5,969 bases of DNA from contig JALSTE010000821.1 of NCBI GenBank assembly GCA_026983855.1, positions 1 through 5,969 on the forward strand, given 5' to 3'. Position 1 is the first letter of the stretch, and the number at the start of each line of letters is the position of its first letter. Shown piece by piece: positions 1-5,969 of this stretch. The position numbers and the translations under genes are program-made. Below the pieces are notes generated by a model, which was given only the letters and a program-made list of their open reading frames with translations, made no database searches and had not been told where the DNA came from. This DNA comes from Acidimicrobiia bacterium. GTDB taxonomy: Bacteria; Actinomycetota; Acidimicrobiia; Acidimicrobiales; Poriferisodalaceae.

Positions 1-195
1 GCCGCCGGGCCGACAGCGGAGGCACCGGAGGCATCAGGGCCCCAGGTGGCAGGGGAGCCCCAGGTGACCCAGGAGGCACCAGAGTCCCAGGAATCTGAGG
101 CGGCCCAGGCGGCACCAGAGTCCCAGGCGGCAGCGGAGGCCCAGGTATCTGAGGTGGAAGCGGTAGCCCAGGCGGCAGCGGAGGCGGAGGAGACC
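1..195 (+). repeat. Degenerate in-frame repeats encoding Ala/Glu/Gln/Pro-rich segment
   Basis: Imperfect direct repeats lie within the first gene. A 17-base copy (ggcaccagagtcccagg) occurs at 75-91 and 111-127, 36 bases apart. A 19-base copy (cccaggcggcagcggaggc) occurs at 122-140 and 167-185, 45 bases apart. Both offsets are multiples of three, so the reading frame is kept. Codon use differs from the rest of the gene: 7 of 21 Ala codons here are GCA, while I saw none in about the next 150 codons. The array probably continues past the left edge. Confidence 0.75.
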
Positions 196-1605
196 GTCAG
201 CCGGGCCCCGGGCGACGAGCCCGTCGAGGTCGATGAGATGGAGCCCGACGGGGCGGAGGAGGAGACCCCCGCCGTCGAGGTCTCCGACGAATCCGTACCG
301 GTCGGGGATTCCGGGGATTCCGGGGGGATCGACACCACCGTCCCCGAGAGCTCCGCCCCCGAGGCCGCCGACGCGGAGGGGTCGCCGCTGTTCGACCAGG
401 ACCACGAGGTGGGGGACACCCCGGCGGACCGCCCGGCTGACCCCCCGGGCCGCCAGCGCAGTCGGATCATCTACCGGCGGGAACCACGTCCCGACAGCAC
501 CCTGGCGGGGATCGTCGCCTCCGGGTCCGACGGGGAGGGTTCGGACAGCCCCGTCCTGGAGGAGTTGCAGGCCGCCCTGGACCGGGCCGTGGCCGCGGGA
601 GAGACGCCCGCCGAACCCGGGGGAGGCGAGCCGCTGACCGATCCGGCCCTGGTCGCGGTGGAGAGTGCGCTGTCGGCGGTCGAGCTCGACGAGGTGTTCG
701 GTGGATCCACGAACTTCACCCGTGATGACACCGCCCCGGGCCCCTTGGGTGGACCCCACGCCGAGATCGACGAGCTCTTCGCCCGGATCCGGGAGGCCCG
801 CGAAACCTCCGTTTCCCGGGCTCGCGAGGTCATGGACCGATCGACGGCCGCCGAGGCCGCCGCGGTCCCCGACCCGGCCGTGGAGACCGCTGCGAACCCG
901 GCCGCCGACGCCGCCGCGAATCCGGTTCCCGACACCGGTCGGGGCGGGCTCGAGGACGTGGAGGCTCTCTTCCGGCGCCAGGACCAGGTGCGTTCGTCGG
1001 TGGAGAAGAAGATCTCCCGGTTCCTCAAGCGCGGTCTCGCCGACCAGCTCAACGAGGTCCTGGACGCCATACGCCGCAACCCCGAGCCCCCCGACATCGA
1101 TGAGGTACTGCCCGCGGAGTCCGTCACGGCCATCGCGTCGGGATTGAGATCTCTACTGGTCGAGGCCGTCCTGGAGGGTGCGGGTCGCTTCGATGGCTCC
1201 GAGGATGACCTGGGGCCGCAGACCCGAGGGGTGCTCGACGACCTGGTCGCGACCGTCGCCGCCGACATGAACGGTTCTCTGAGGTCCCGACTGGAGACCT
1301 TCCTCGGTGATGTCGCCACGGCCGAGTCCGGGGCCCGGGGCCTCTACCGGGAGTGGCGTCGGGAGAGCCTGGCGCCGCTGGCCCGGGACATCGTTCTGGC
1401 GGCCTACGCGGCCGGGGTGGTCGATCAACTACCCCCCGGATCGGATGTCACCTGGGTCACCCCGGAGGGGGGTTGCGTGCATCCCGACTGTGCCGACAAC
1501 GCCCTCGCCACCGGTGTGCGTCTGGGCTCCCCCTTCCCCAGTGGACACGTCCGCTCCCCCCTGGCCCCGGGTTGCCGTTGCCTGGTGGTGTCCGCCGGCA
1601 GCTGA
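1..1605 (+). CDS. Hypothetical protein with acidic repetitive N-terminus and Mu F-like (phage minor head) C-terminal motif; 5' end outside window
   Basis: The frame is open from base 1, and the Ala/Glu/Gln/Pro-rich repeat already runs before the first in-window candidate start (GTG at 46). The true start is therefore probably upstream; 534 codons are visible. Numbered from GTG 46 (519 aa), residues 1 to about 135 are acidic, low in complexity and probably disordered. Residues 141-149 form a basic patch (IIYRREPRP). Helical stretches follow at about 242-266 (DELFARIREARE) and 302-460 (LEDVEALFRRQDQVRSSVEK and onward). The C-terminus holds C477, C482, FPSGH at 497-501 and GCRC ending at C512, giving CX4C-X18-H-X8-CXC after a W-V-T-P segment. 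That pattern resembles the end of phage Mu F/SPP1 gp7 minor head proteins, where it probably forms a metal- or disulfide-stabilised fold. I recall similar actinobacterial hypothetical proteins ending 'FPTGH..PP.HPGCRC', but this is unchecked. No phage genes are nearby. The coding call is firm; the function is unknown. Confidence 0.85.
   Translation, partial: AAGPTAEAPEASGPQVAGEPQVTQEAPESQESEAAQAAPESQAAAEAQVSEVEAVAQAAAEAEETVSRAPGDEPVEVDEMEPDGAEEETPAVEVSDESVPVGDSGDSGGIDTTVPESSAPEAADAEGSPLFDQDHEVGDTPADRPADPPGRQRSRIIYRREPRPDSTLAGIVASGSDGEGSDSPVLEELQAALDRAVAAGETPAEPGGGEPLTDPALVAVESALSAVELDEVFGGSTNFTRDDTAPGPLGGPHAEIDELFARIREARETSVSRAREVMDRSTAAEAAAVPDPAVETAANPAADAAANPVPDTGRGGLEDVEALFRRQDQVRSSVEKKISRFLKRGLADQLNEVLDAIRRNPEPPDIDEVLPAESVTAIASGLRSLLVEAVLEGAGRFDGSEDDLGPQTRGVLDDLVATVAADMNGSLRSRLETFLGDVATAESGARGLYREWRRESLAPLARDIVLAAYAAGVVDQLPPGSDVTWVTPEGGCVHPDCADNALATGVRLGSPFPSGHVRSPLAPGCRCLVVSAGS
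307..324 (+). repeat. Two tandem 9-base units (Asp-Ser-Gly twice)
   Basis: gattccggg occurs twice head to tail, in frame, encoding DSGDSG within the acidic N-terminal region of the first gene. It is probably a small slippage duplication in disordered sequence. Confidence 0.6.
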
Positions 1606-1649
1606 GGGGTGACGCTCCTGAGGAACCGTGCTGCACCGGGGGTCGACGG

Positions 1650-1670
1650 GACCGGTAACCTCCCGGTCAT
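1650..1670 (+). promoter_or_regulatory. Possible -10 element inside a 6-bp inverted repeat before the UPF0182 gene
   Basis: A TAnnnT hexamer (taacct, 1656-1661) lies nine bases before the ATG at 1671. It sits in the centre of an inverted repeat, gaccgg (1650-1655) and ccggtc (1663-1668). A -10 box here would place the transcript start at about 1668-1671, close to a leaderless mRNA, a common arrangement in actinobacteria. No convincing Shine-Dalgarno sequence precedes ATG 1671, and I see no clear -35 box. The inverted repeat could be an operator overlapping the promoter, or chance in GC-rich DNA. Confidence 0.3.
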
Positions 1671-4646
1671 ATGCGCCCTGAGCAGGAAATGCCGGCCCCG
1701 GCCCCACCCAACCTGAACCGCCGTCGAATAGTCATCGGAGTCGCGGTGGTGGCCGTGTTCATCCTGATCACCTCGTTGCGGGGTATCGCCGGCTTCTACA
1801 CCGACTACCTGTGGTTCGACAGTCTGGGCTTCGCCTCGGTCTGGCGGGACGTGCTGTGGGCGAAGTTCGCCCTGGGAACGATCTTCACGGTGGTCTTCTT
1901 CATCCTCATGTGGCTCAACCTGTGGGTCGCGGACCGCATCGGCCCCACCTTCCGGCCCCGGGGTCCCGAGGAGGAGATGGTCGAGCGCTATCACGCCCTG
2001 ATCGGCGGCCGCACCTCCCTGATGCGGATCGGTGTGTCCGCCCTGTTCGCCCTCATCGCCGGGGCCGGGGTGTCGGCCCAGTGGGAGGAGTGGCTGCTCT
2101 TCGTCAACGGTGGGGACTTCGGGATCAAGGATCCCCAGTTCGGGCGTGACGTGGGCTTCTACGTGTTCAAGCTGCCGTTCCTGAGCTACCTGGTCGGTTG
2201 GGCCTTCGCCGCGGTCCTGATCGTCTTCATCGTGACGACCGTCGCCCACTACCTCAACGGCGGAATCCGCGTTCAGCAACCCCCGGGACAGAAGGTGTCC
2301 CCGGCGGTCAAGGGGCACCTCTCGCTGTTGCTGGGTCTGCTGGCCCTGATCAAGGCGGTCGGGTACTACCTGGATCAGTTCGAGCTGAACCTCTCCACCC
2401 GGGGTTTCGTGGACGGGGCCTCCTACACCGACATCAACGCCCAGCTCCCGGCGATCCGCCTGCTGATGATCATCAGCGTGTTCTCGTTCTTCCTGCTGGT
2501 CTACAACATCTGGCGTCGGGGGTTCACCTGGCCGGTCATAGCGGTGTCTCTGTGGGCCCTGGTGGCGGTGATCGCCGGAACGATCTACCCCGCCTTCGTA
2601 CAGAGGTTCCGGGTCGTCCCGTCCGAATCCACCCGGGAGGCCCCCTACATCGCCCGAAACATCGAGGCCACCCGGGCGGCGGTGTCGCTGGACTCCGTGG
2701 TCCCCAACTCCTTCGCCTACGAGCCCGATCTGTCACCCACCGAGGTGCTCGACAACGTCGACACCATCCGCAACGTGAGACTGCTGGACCCGGCGATCAT
2801 CAAGGACACCTTCGAGCAGGTCCAGGGCATCCGCGGTTTCTACGATTTTCGTGACGTCGACGTCGACCGCTACACCGTCGCCGGCCGTCTGACCCAGGTG
2901 GTCCTGTCAGCCCGGGAACTGAACCTGAACGGTCTCTCCACCAAGTCCTGGGAGTCCGAGCACGTGGCCTTCACCCACGGCTACGGGCTGGCGGTGGCCC
3001 CGGCCAACGGGGTGGATCCCAACGGGCGTCCCGAGTTCATCGTGGGGGACATCCCCACCCGGCAGGCGCCCGACGCCCCCGAACTGGCCGTGGAACGACC
3101 GGGGATCTACTTCGGGGAGAACCTGCGGGGGTACTCCATCGTGGGGGCCAAGCGGGACGAGGTCGACTTCCAGAGCCAGGACGACACCACGGTCACCACC
3201 CGATACCAGGGGGCCGGCGGGGTGCGTATCGGCAGTCTGCTGCGGAGGCTCGCCTACAGCCTGCGGTTCGCCGACCCCAACCTCGTGATCTCCAGCCAGC
3301 TGGAGGGCTCCAGTCGGATCATCTACATACGGGACATCCGTTCCCGGGTTCGTGAACTGGCCCCGTTCCTGTCCTACGACGCCGACCCCTACCCGGTTCT
3401 GGTCAATGGCCAGGTCAAGTGGATCATGGACGGTTTCACCACCACCAGCCGCTACCCCTACGCCCAGCGGGCCGACACCCGGGAGCTGACACCGGGGAGC
3501 GGCCTGGACCACAACTTCAATTACGTGCGGAACTCGGTGAAGGTGGTCATCGACGCCTACGACGGCACGGTCACGTTCTACGTGATCGATCCCGATGACC
3601 CGATGATCCGCGCCTACCAGAAGATGTTCCCGGCCCTGTTCACGTCAGAGGCCCCCTCACCGGAACTGGCCAGTCACTTCCGCTACCCCGAGGATCTGTT
3701 CCGGGTGCAGACCAACATGTGGGGCAAGTACCGCATAGGTGACCCCGGTGAGTTCTACGACGCCACCGGACGTTGGTCAGTGGCCCAGGATCCGGGCAAC
3801 AGCGTGGGCCAGGTGGCCACCGTGACCCAGACCGACGAGCAGGGCAACGTGGTCAGTGAGTCCGAGGCCCGCATCTCCCCCCAGTACCTGCTGATGAGTC
3901 TGCCGGGGTCATCGGAGGAGTCATTCCTGATGTTCAGGCCCTTCGTGCCGTTCTCGGAGAACGACCAACGCAAGAACCTGACCGGGTTCATGGTCGCCCA
4001 CAGCGATCCGGCCCGCTACGGGGAGATCGAGGTGTTCGAACTGCCCCCGGGCATCCAGGTGGACGGGCCCTCGCAGTTCAACTCCAACCTGAACACCGAG
4101 CCGGAGATCTCCCGTCAGATCAGCCTCCTGGAGGGTGACGGGTCGCGGGTGCGGGCCGGCAATCTGCTGCTGATCCCAGTGGAGCAGTCCCTGGTCTACG
4201 TGAGGCCCCTGTTCGTGGAGGCCGAGGGGACCACCGGATTCCCCGAGTTGAAGAAGGTGATCGTCGGGGTCGGTGACCGGGTGGTGATGAGGGACACGCT
4301 GCAGGAGGCCCTCGAGGAACTCATCCCGGGCCTGAACCTCGACGGTCTGCTGGGCCAGGACGTCACCCCCATCGATCCCGTGGAGGGGGGGACGACCGAC
4401 GGCGGGGGAGAACCGGGCACCACTCCCGAGCCCCCCGACACCACCCAGATGACGGTGGAGGAGTTGCTGGCGGCGGCCTCGCAGGCCTTCGACGACGCCG
4501 ACCAGGCCCTACGTGACGGCGACCTGGCCGGCTACCAGGACGCGGTGCGCAAGGCGGAGGGCTTCATAGCCCAGGCCCGCGACGCCCTGGGCGTGACGGG
4601 CGATCCGACCACCTCCACCACGACCTCCACCACCGCCTCGGCCTGA
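1671..4646 (+). CDS. UPF0182 family integral membrane protein
   Basis: This is a 991-residue protein of the UPF0182 family (COG1615), which is widespread in actinobacteria and cyanobacteria, usually around 900-1000 residues, and of unknown biochemical function. Hydrophobic segments lie at about 20-36, 66-87, 117-136, 170-194, 215-235, 262-283 and 290-312, giving seven membrane spans. A soluble part of more than 600 residues follows, probably outside the cell. Family-type motifs include YTDYLWFDSLGF (43-54), DPQFGRDVGFYVFKLPF (154-170), a YDG...IDPDDP segment from about 630, and HFRYPEDLF from 669. The end has a Gly/Thr/Pro-rich linker, a helical hairpin-like segment (about 927-975, including ALRDGDLAGYQ, as in other members) and a Thr/Ser tail. 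The start is ATG 1671; an in-frame ATG at 1689 (Met7) is possible, and neither has a clear ribosome binding site. The gene begins 65 bases after the preceding one, so it may be co-transcribed or use the possible promoter at 1650-1670. It is intact, with no frameshift. Confidence 0.96.
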   Translation: MRPEQEMPAPAPPNLNRRRIVIGVAVVAVFILITSLRGIAGFYTDYLWFDSLGFASVWRDVLWAKFALGTIFTVVFFILMWLNLWVADRIGPTFRPRGPEEEMVERYHALIGGRTSLMRIGVSALFALIAGAGVSAQWEEWLLFVNGGDFGIKDPQFGRDVGFYVFKLPFLSYLVGWAFAAVLIVFIVTTVAHYLNGGIRVQQPPGQKVSPAVKGHLSLLLGLLALIKAVGYYLDQFELNLSTRGFVDGASYTDINAQLPAIRLLMIISVFSFFLLVYNIWRRGFTWPVIAVSLWALVAVIAGTIYPAFVQRFRVVPSESTREAPYIARNIEATRAAVSLDSVVPNSFAYEPDLSPTEVLDNVDTIRNVRLLDPAIIKDTFEQVQGIRGFYDFRDVDVDRYTVAGRLTQVVLSARELNLNGLSTKSWESEHVAFTHGYGLAVAPANGVDPNGRPEFIVGDIPTRQAPDAPELAVERPGIYFGENLRGYSIVGAKRDEVDFQSQDDTTVTTRYQGAGGVRIGSLLRRLAYSLRFADPNLVISSQLEGSSRIIYIRDIRSRVRELAPFLSYDADPYPVLVNGQVKWIMDGFTTTSRYPYAQRADTRELTPGSGLDHNFNYVRNSVKVVIDAYDGTVTFYVIDPDDPMIRAYQKMFPALFTSEAPSPELASHFRYPEDLFRVQTNMWGKYRIGDPGEFYDATGRWSVAQDPGNSVGQVATVTQTDEQGNVVSESEARISPQYLLMSLPGSSEESFLMFRPFVPFSENDQRKNLTGFMVAHSDPARYGEIEVFELPPGIQVDGPSQFNSNLNTEPEISRQISLLEGDGSRVRAGNLLLIPVEQSLVYVRPLFVEAEGTTGFPELKKVIVGVGDRVVMRDTLQEALEELIPGLNLDGLLGQDVTPIDPVEGGTTDGGGEPGTTPEPPDTTQMTVEELLAAASQAFDDADQALRDGDLAGYQDAVRKAEGFIAQARDALGVTGDPTTSTTTSTTASA
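4611..4634 (+). repeat. Two tandem 12-base units encoding Thr-Ser-Thr-Thr twice
   Basis: acctccaccacg is followed by acctccaccacc, encoding TSTTTSTT near the end of the UPF0182 protein. The unit keeps the frame and lies in a low-complexity Thr/Ser tail, so copy number is likely to vary between strains. Confidence 0.6.
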
Positions 4647-4657
4647 GTGGGGTTGGT

Positions 4658-4768
4658 GTGTCCACTGCGAGCTCGACCGTCGGCAGGGCCATCATCGGCT
4701 GCGTTGTGACCTCCGCCGTCGGGGTGAACCCGATCGGGGCCGGTGGGGCCGGGAACGGCGGCCGGTGA
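4658..4768 (+). CDS. Possible small protein (36 aa), stop overlapping next start (TGATG)
   Basis: The stretch starts at GTG 4658, 11 bases after the UPF0182 stop, and ends with TGA at 4766-4768. The final A of that stop is the first base of the ATG of the deacetylase gene, a typical translational-coupling overlap. The product begins MSTASSTVGRAIIG and has a short hydrophobic middle (AIIGCVVTSAVGV) with one Cys, then a Gly-rich end. By my count 33 of 36 sense codons end in G or C, against roughly 61% G+C at first and 69% at second positions, which resembles real genes here. No strong ribosome binding site is seen (only a G-rich ggggttgg), the start is GTG, and I recognise no family. It could equally be a chance ORF in the intergenic gap. 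Confidence 0.33.
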   Translation: MSTASSTVGRAIIGCVVTSAVGVNPIGAGGAGNGGR

Positions 4769-5505
4769 TGGTCGGGCAGATTCTCACCTCCGGAGGACCG
4801 AGGGACGCCCCGGAACGGGTGCTGGTGGTCGTGGCCCATCCTGACGACGTCGACTTCGGCGCCGCCGGCACGGTCAACGCCCTCACCGCGGCTGGGAGTC
4901 ACGTGTCGTACTGCCTGGTCACCAGCGGCGGGGCGGGGGAGGCCTCCCCTGATGTTTGGCGCCACGACGTGGCCCGGCTGCGGGAGAGTGAACAGACGGC
5001 GGCCGCCGCGGTGGCGGGGGTGACCGATCTGCACTTCCTCCACCACCGTGACGGTGAGGTGCAGGCCACCCTCGGACTGCGGCGGGACATCGCCCGGGTC
5101 ATCAGGATCGTCCGACCGGATCTGGTGATCTGCCAGTCACCGGAACGGAACTGGGATCGCATGTACAGCAGTCATCCCGATCACCTGGCGGCGGCCGAGG
5201 CCACCGTGGCCGCCGTCTACCCCGACGCCCGCAATCCCCACGGGTTCACCGACCTCCTCGATGAGGGACACCATCCCCACACGGTGCCCGAGATGTGGGT
5301 CATGGGTCTGGAGCCCGACCTCTACGTCGACATCACCGACACCATCGCCAAGAAGATCCAGGGCCTGCGCTGCCACCACAGCCAGGTGGACCGGATGGAG
5401 AACCTCGAGGACCTGATGAGGCGGTGGGCCACGGAGATCGCTGCCCAGGGGGGGATGGCCACCGGCCGCATGGCCGAGGCGTTCCGGGTGGTCAACACCG
5501 CTTGA
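4768..5505 (+). CDS. PIG-L/LmbE family zinc-dependent deacetylase
   Basis: This 245-residue protein matches the PIG-L/LmbE family, whose members remove N-acetyl or other acyl groups from sugar-linked amines (MshB in mycothiol synthesis, Mca on mycothiol conjugates, BshB in bacillithiol synthesis). Counting from ATG 4768, a hydrophobic strand (RVLVVVAHPDD) carries H24, D26 and D27. HPDH at 136-139 supplies the second motif. By analogy with MshB, H24, D27 and H139 would bind zinc, D26 would be the general base and H136 would stabilise the transition state. TSGGAGE (about 52-58) and SPERNWDR (about 123-130) also fit the family. The length is typical of the short LmbE-like members, and there is no signal peptide, so it is probably cytoplasmic. 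GTG 4765 is an alternative start; ATG 4768 is preferred because it overlaps the stop of the small upstream ORF. The substrate cannot be read from the sequence, and calling it mshB or mca is not justified. Confidence 0.93.
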   Translation: MVGQILTSGGPRDAPERVLVVVAHPDDVDFGAAGTVNALTAAGSHVSYCLVTSGGAGEASPDVWRHDVARLRESEQTAAAAVAGVTDLHFLHHRDGEVQATLGLRRDIARVIRIVRPDLVICQSPERNWDRMYSSHPDHLAAAEATVAAVYPDARNPHGFTDLLDEGHHPHTVPEMWVMGLEPDLYVDITDTIAKKIQGLRCHHSQVDRMENLEDLMRRWATEIAAQGGMATGRMAEAFRVVNTA

Positions 5506-5507
5506 GG

Positions 5508-5526
5508 GCCCCCGAACCCCGGGGGT
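5508..5526. terminator. GC-rich hairpin between convergent genes
   Basis: Bases 5509-5514 (cccccg) pair with 5520-5525 (cggggg) around a five-base loop, with an extra G:U pair at 5508/5526. The hairpin starts two bases after the deacetylase stop. It lacks a good T-run on either strand, as is usual in high-GC actinobacteria. Its position between converging genes suggests that it ends transcripts from both sides. Confidence 0.55.
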
Positions 5527-5537
5527 GTGGTTGCTGA

Positions 5538-5563
5538 TCAGAAGGCGGACGCTCAGAAGGCGG
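5538..5563 (-). repeat. 11-base direct repeat duplicating the last codons and stop of the minus-strand gene
   Basis: tcagaaggcgg occurs at 5538-5548 and 5553-5563, 15 bases apart. On the minus strand each copy reads GCC TTC TGA (Ala-Phe-stop) in the same frame. The gene therefore ends ...AAF-stop, followed by A-S-A-F-stop. Confidence 0.65.
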
Positions 5564-5969
5564 CGATGGCGACCACGTCGGAGTCGGGGGGATTGGCGCC
5601 CAGTGAACCCAGGAAGGGCTTGTCGCTGAAGGAGAACGTGCCTCCGTCCGCCCCCAGCATCACGTAGCCGTTGCCGTAGGCCACCATGCCCACGATGGGT
5701 CGGGCCAGGGGTGTTCCGTTCAGAATCCCCGGTAGGGATCCCCGGAAGGGGGCGTCGAAGGCGAAGGCCCCTCCGTCGGCGGCGACCAGCCAGTAACCGT
5801 CGCCGTCGGGATCGGGGGCCAGCCCGACCACCGGCTGGTCGAGGGTCATGGCTCCCGTCGATCCGTGGAACTCGGCGTCCCCGAAGGCGAACACCCCGCC
5901 GTCGTCGCCCACCATCCAGTACCCGTTGCCGCTCACGGTGGCGACGGAGGCGATGACCGGTCCCCGGAG
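5553..5969 (-). CDS. C-terminal part of tandem-repeat protein (GYW/DGG/FxGS repeats); 5' end outside window
   Basis: The minus-strand frame is open to the right edge, and the codons before the in-window GTG at 5936 (reading LRGPVIASVAT) continue the repeat pattern, so the true start is beyond the window; 138 sense codons are visible. The protein consists of repeats of about 40 residues built as GYW-x-V-xx-DGG-x-F-x-F-x-DA-x-F-x-GS, then a Leu/Pro stretch ending P-V/I-VG. From memory, such arrays are frequent in large, often exported Acidimicrobiia proteins, where they may form beta-propeller-like or other beta-rich surfaces. Attached N-terminal domains vary, so no enzyme activity can be inferred from this end. 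The last repeat is the most divergent (GYVMLGADGGTFSF), and the protein stops right after a final VVAIAAF strand. It converges with the deacetylase gene, 47 bases apart. The coding call is firm; the function is unknown. Confidence 0.85.
   Translation of the reverse strand, partial: LRGPVIASVATVSGNGYWMVGDDGGVFAFGDAEFHGSTGAMTLDQPVVGLAPDPDGDGYWLVAADGGAFAFDAPFRGSLPGILNGTPLARPIVGMVAYGNGYVMLGADGGTFSFSDKPFLGSLGANPPDSDVVAIAAF
5556..5930 (-). repeat. Three tandem protein repeats of about 40 residues
   Basis: In minus-strand order the units are about 5805-5930 (GNGYWMVGDDGGVFAFGDAE and onward), 5676-5804 (GDGYWLVAADGGAFAFDAPF and onward) and 5556-5675 (GNGYVMLGADGGTFSFSDKP and onward). Conserved positions are the aromatic after Gly, the DGG turn, the FxF strand and Phe-x-Gly-Ser. 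A further unit probably begins beyond the right edge, since the residues just before unit one (GPVIASVAT) match the end of a unit. Confidence 0.85.

Noticed and set aside
34..759. Long minus-strand ORF with a Gly/Leu/Arg-rich repetitive end
   Set aside because: It is antisense to the acidic repeats of the first gene. Its repetitive look simply mirrors those repeats, and it has no recognisable domain.
471..1319. Minus-strand ORF of 282 codons, rich in Ser/Arg/Ala
   Set aside because: It lies fully antisense to the first gene and has the Ser/Arg/Ala composition typical of reversed high-GC coding DNA; no domain is visible.
1..1605. Prophage remnant, suggested by the head-protein-like C-terminus
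   Set aside because: No other phage gene, integrase or attachment site is visible, and the following genes are ordinary chromosomal ones. The left flank is not available, so this is set aside rather than disproved.
1425..2318. Minus-strand ORF of 297 codons crossing the gap at 1606-1670
   Set aside because: It overlaps two well-supported plus-strand genes. Its Gly/Asp/Glu/His-rich composition is that of an antisense shadow, with no motif seen.
2907..3512. Minus-strand ORF of 201 codons within the UPF0182 gene
   Set aside because: It is antisense to a conserved family region; no domain or plausible start signal.
4729..4738. 10-base palindrome cccgatcggg, considered as an operator
   Set aside because: It is short, GC-rich and without a loop, and such palindromes are expected by chance at this base composition.
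4564..5046. Minus-strand ORF spanning the gap before the deacetylase
   Set aside because: It covers conserved catalytic codons of the deacetylase in antisense and has low-complexity Pro/Arg/Trp composition; the plus-strand small ORF explains the gap better.
4765..5505. Assigning the deacetylase as mshB or mca of the mycothiol pathway
   Set aside because: Only general family motifs are visible. The protein is shorter than typical MshB/Mca, and no mycothiol gene is nearby.

Overview
The window is G+C-rich with strong G/C preference at third codon positions, which suggests an actinobacterium. The tandem 'GYWxVxxDGGxFxFxDAxFxGS' protein repeats at the right edge are, from memory, especially common in Acidimicrobiia (Ilumatobacter/Iamia-like lineages), so that class is my best guess. 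It is an inference, not a proof. The genes are densely packed. I see no tRNA, rRNA, CRISPR array, transposase or prophage gene.

Layout, left to right. (1) 1-1605 (+): a gene entering from the left edge. It has an acidic, repetitive, probably disordered N-terminal part, a helical middle and a Cys/His-rich C-terminus that resembles the end of phage Mu F/SPP1 gp7-type minor head proteins. (2) 1671-4646 (+): a complete UPF0182-family membrane protein with seven predicted N-terminal membrane segments and a large soluble part. (3) 4658-4768 (+): a possible 36-codon ORF whose stop overlaps the next start as TGATG. (4) 4768-5505 (+): a complete PIG-L/LmbE-type zinc deacetylase. (5) 5508-5526: a GC hairpin that probably ends transcription between convergent genes. 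(6) 5553-5969 (-): the C-terminal end of a repeat protein whose start lies beyond the right edge.

The three main plus-strand genes run in one direction with gaps of 65 and about 120 bases, so co-transcription is possible. A -10-like element and small inverted repeat just before the UPF0182 gene leave room for an internal promoter. A shared theme could be the cell envelope or surface (membrane protein, possible sugar or thiol-conjugate deacetylase, repeat protein), but nothing in the window proves a joint function. The least ordinary items are the phage-head-like C-terminus in a gene without phage neighbours and the small TGATG-coupled ORF.
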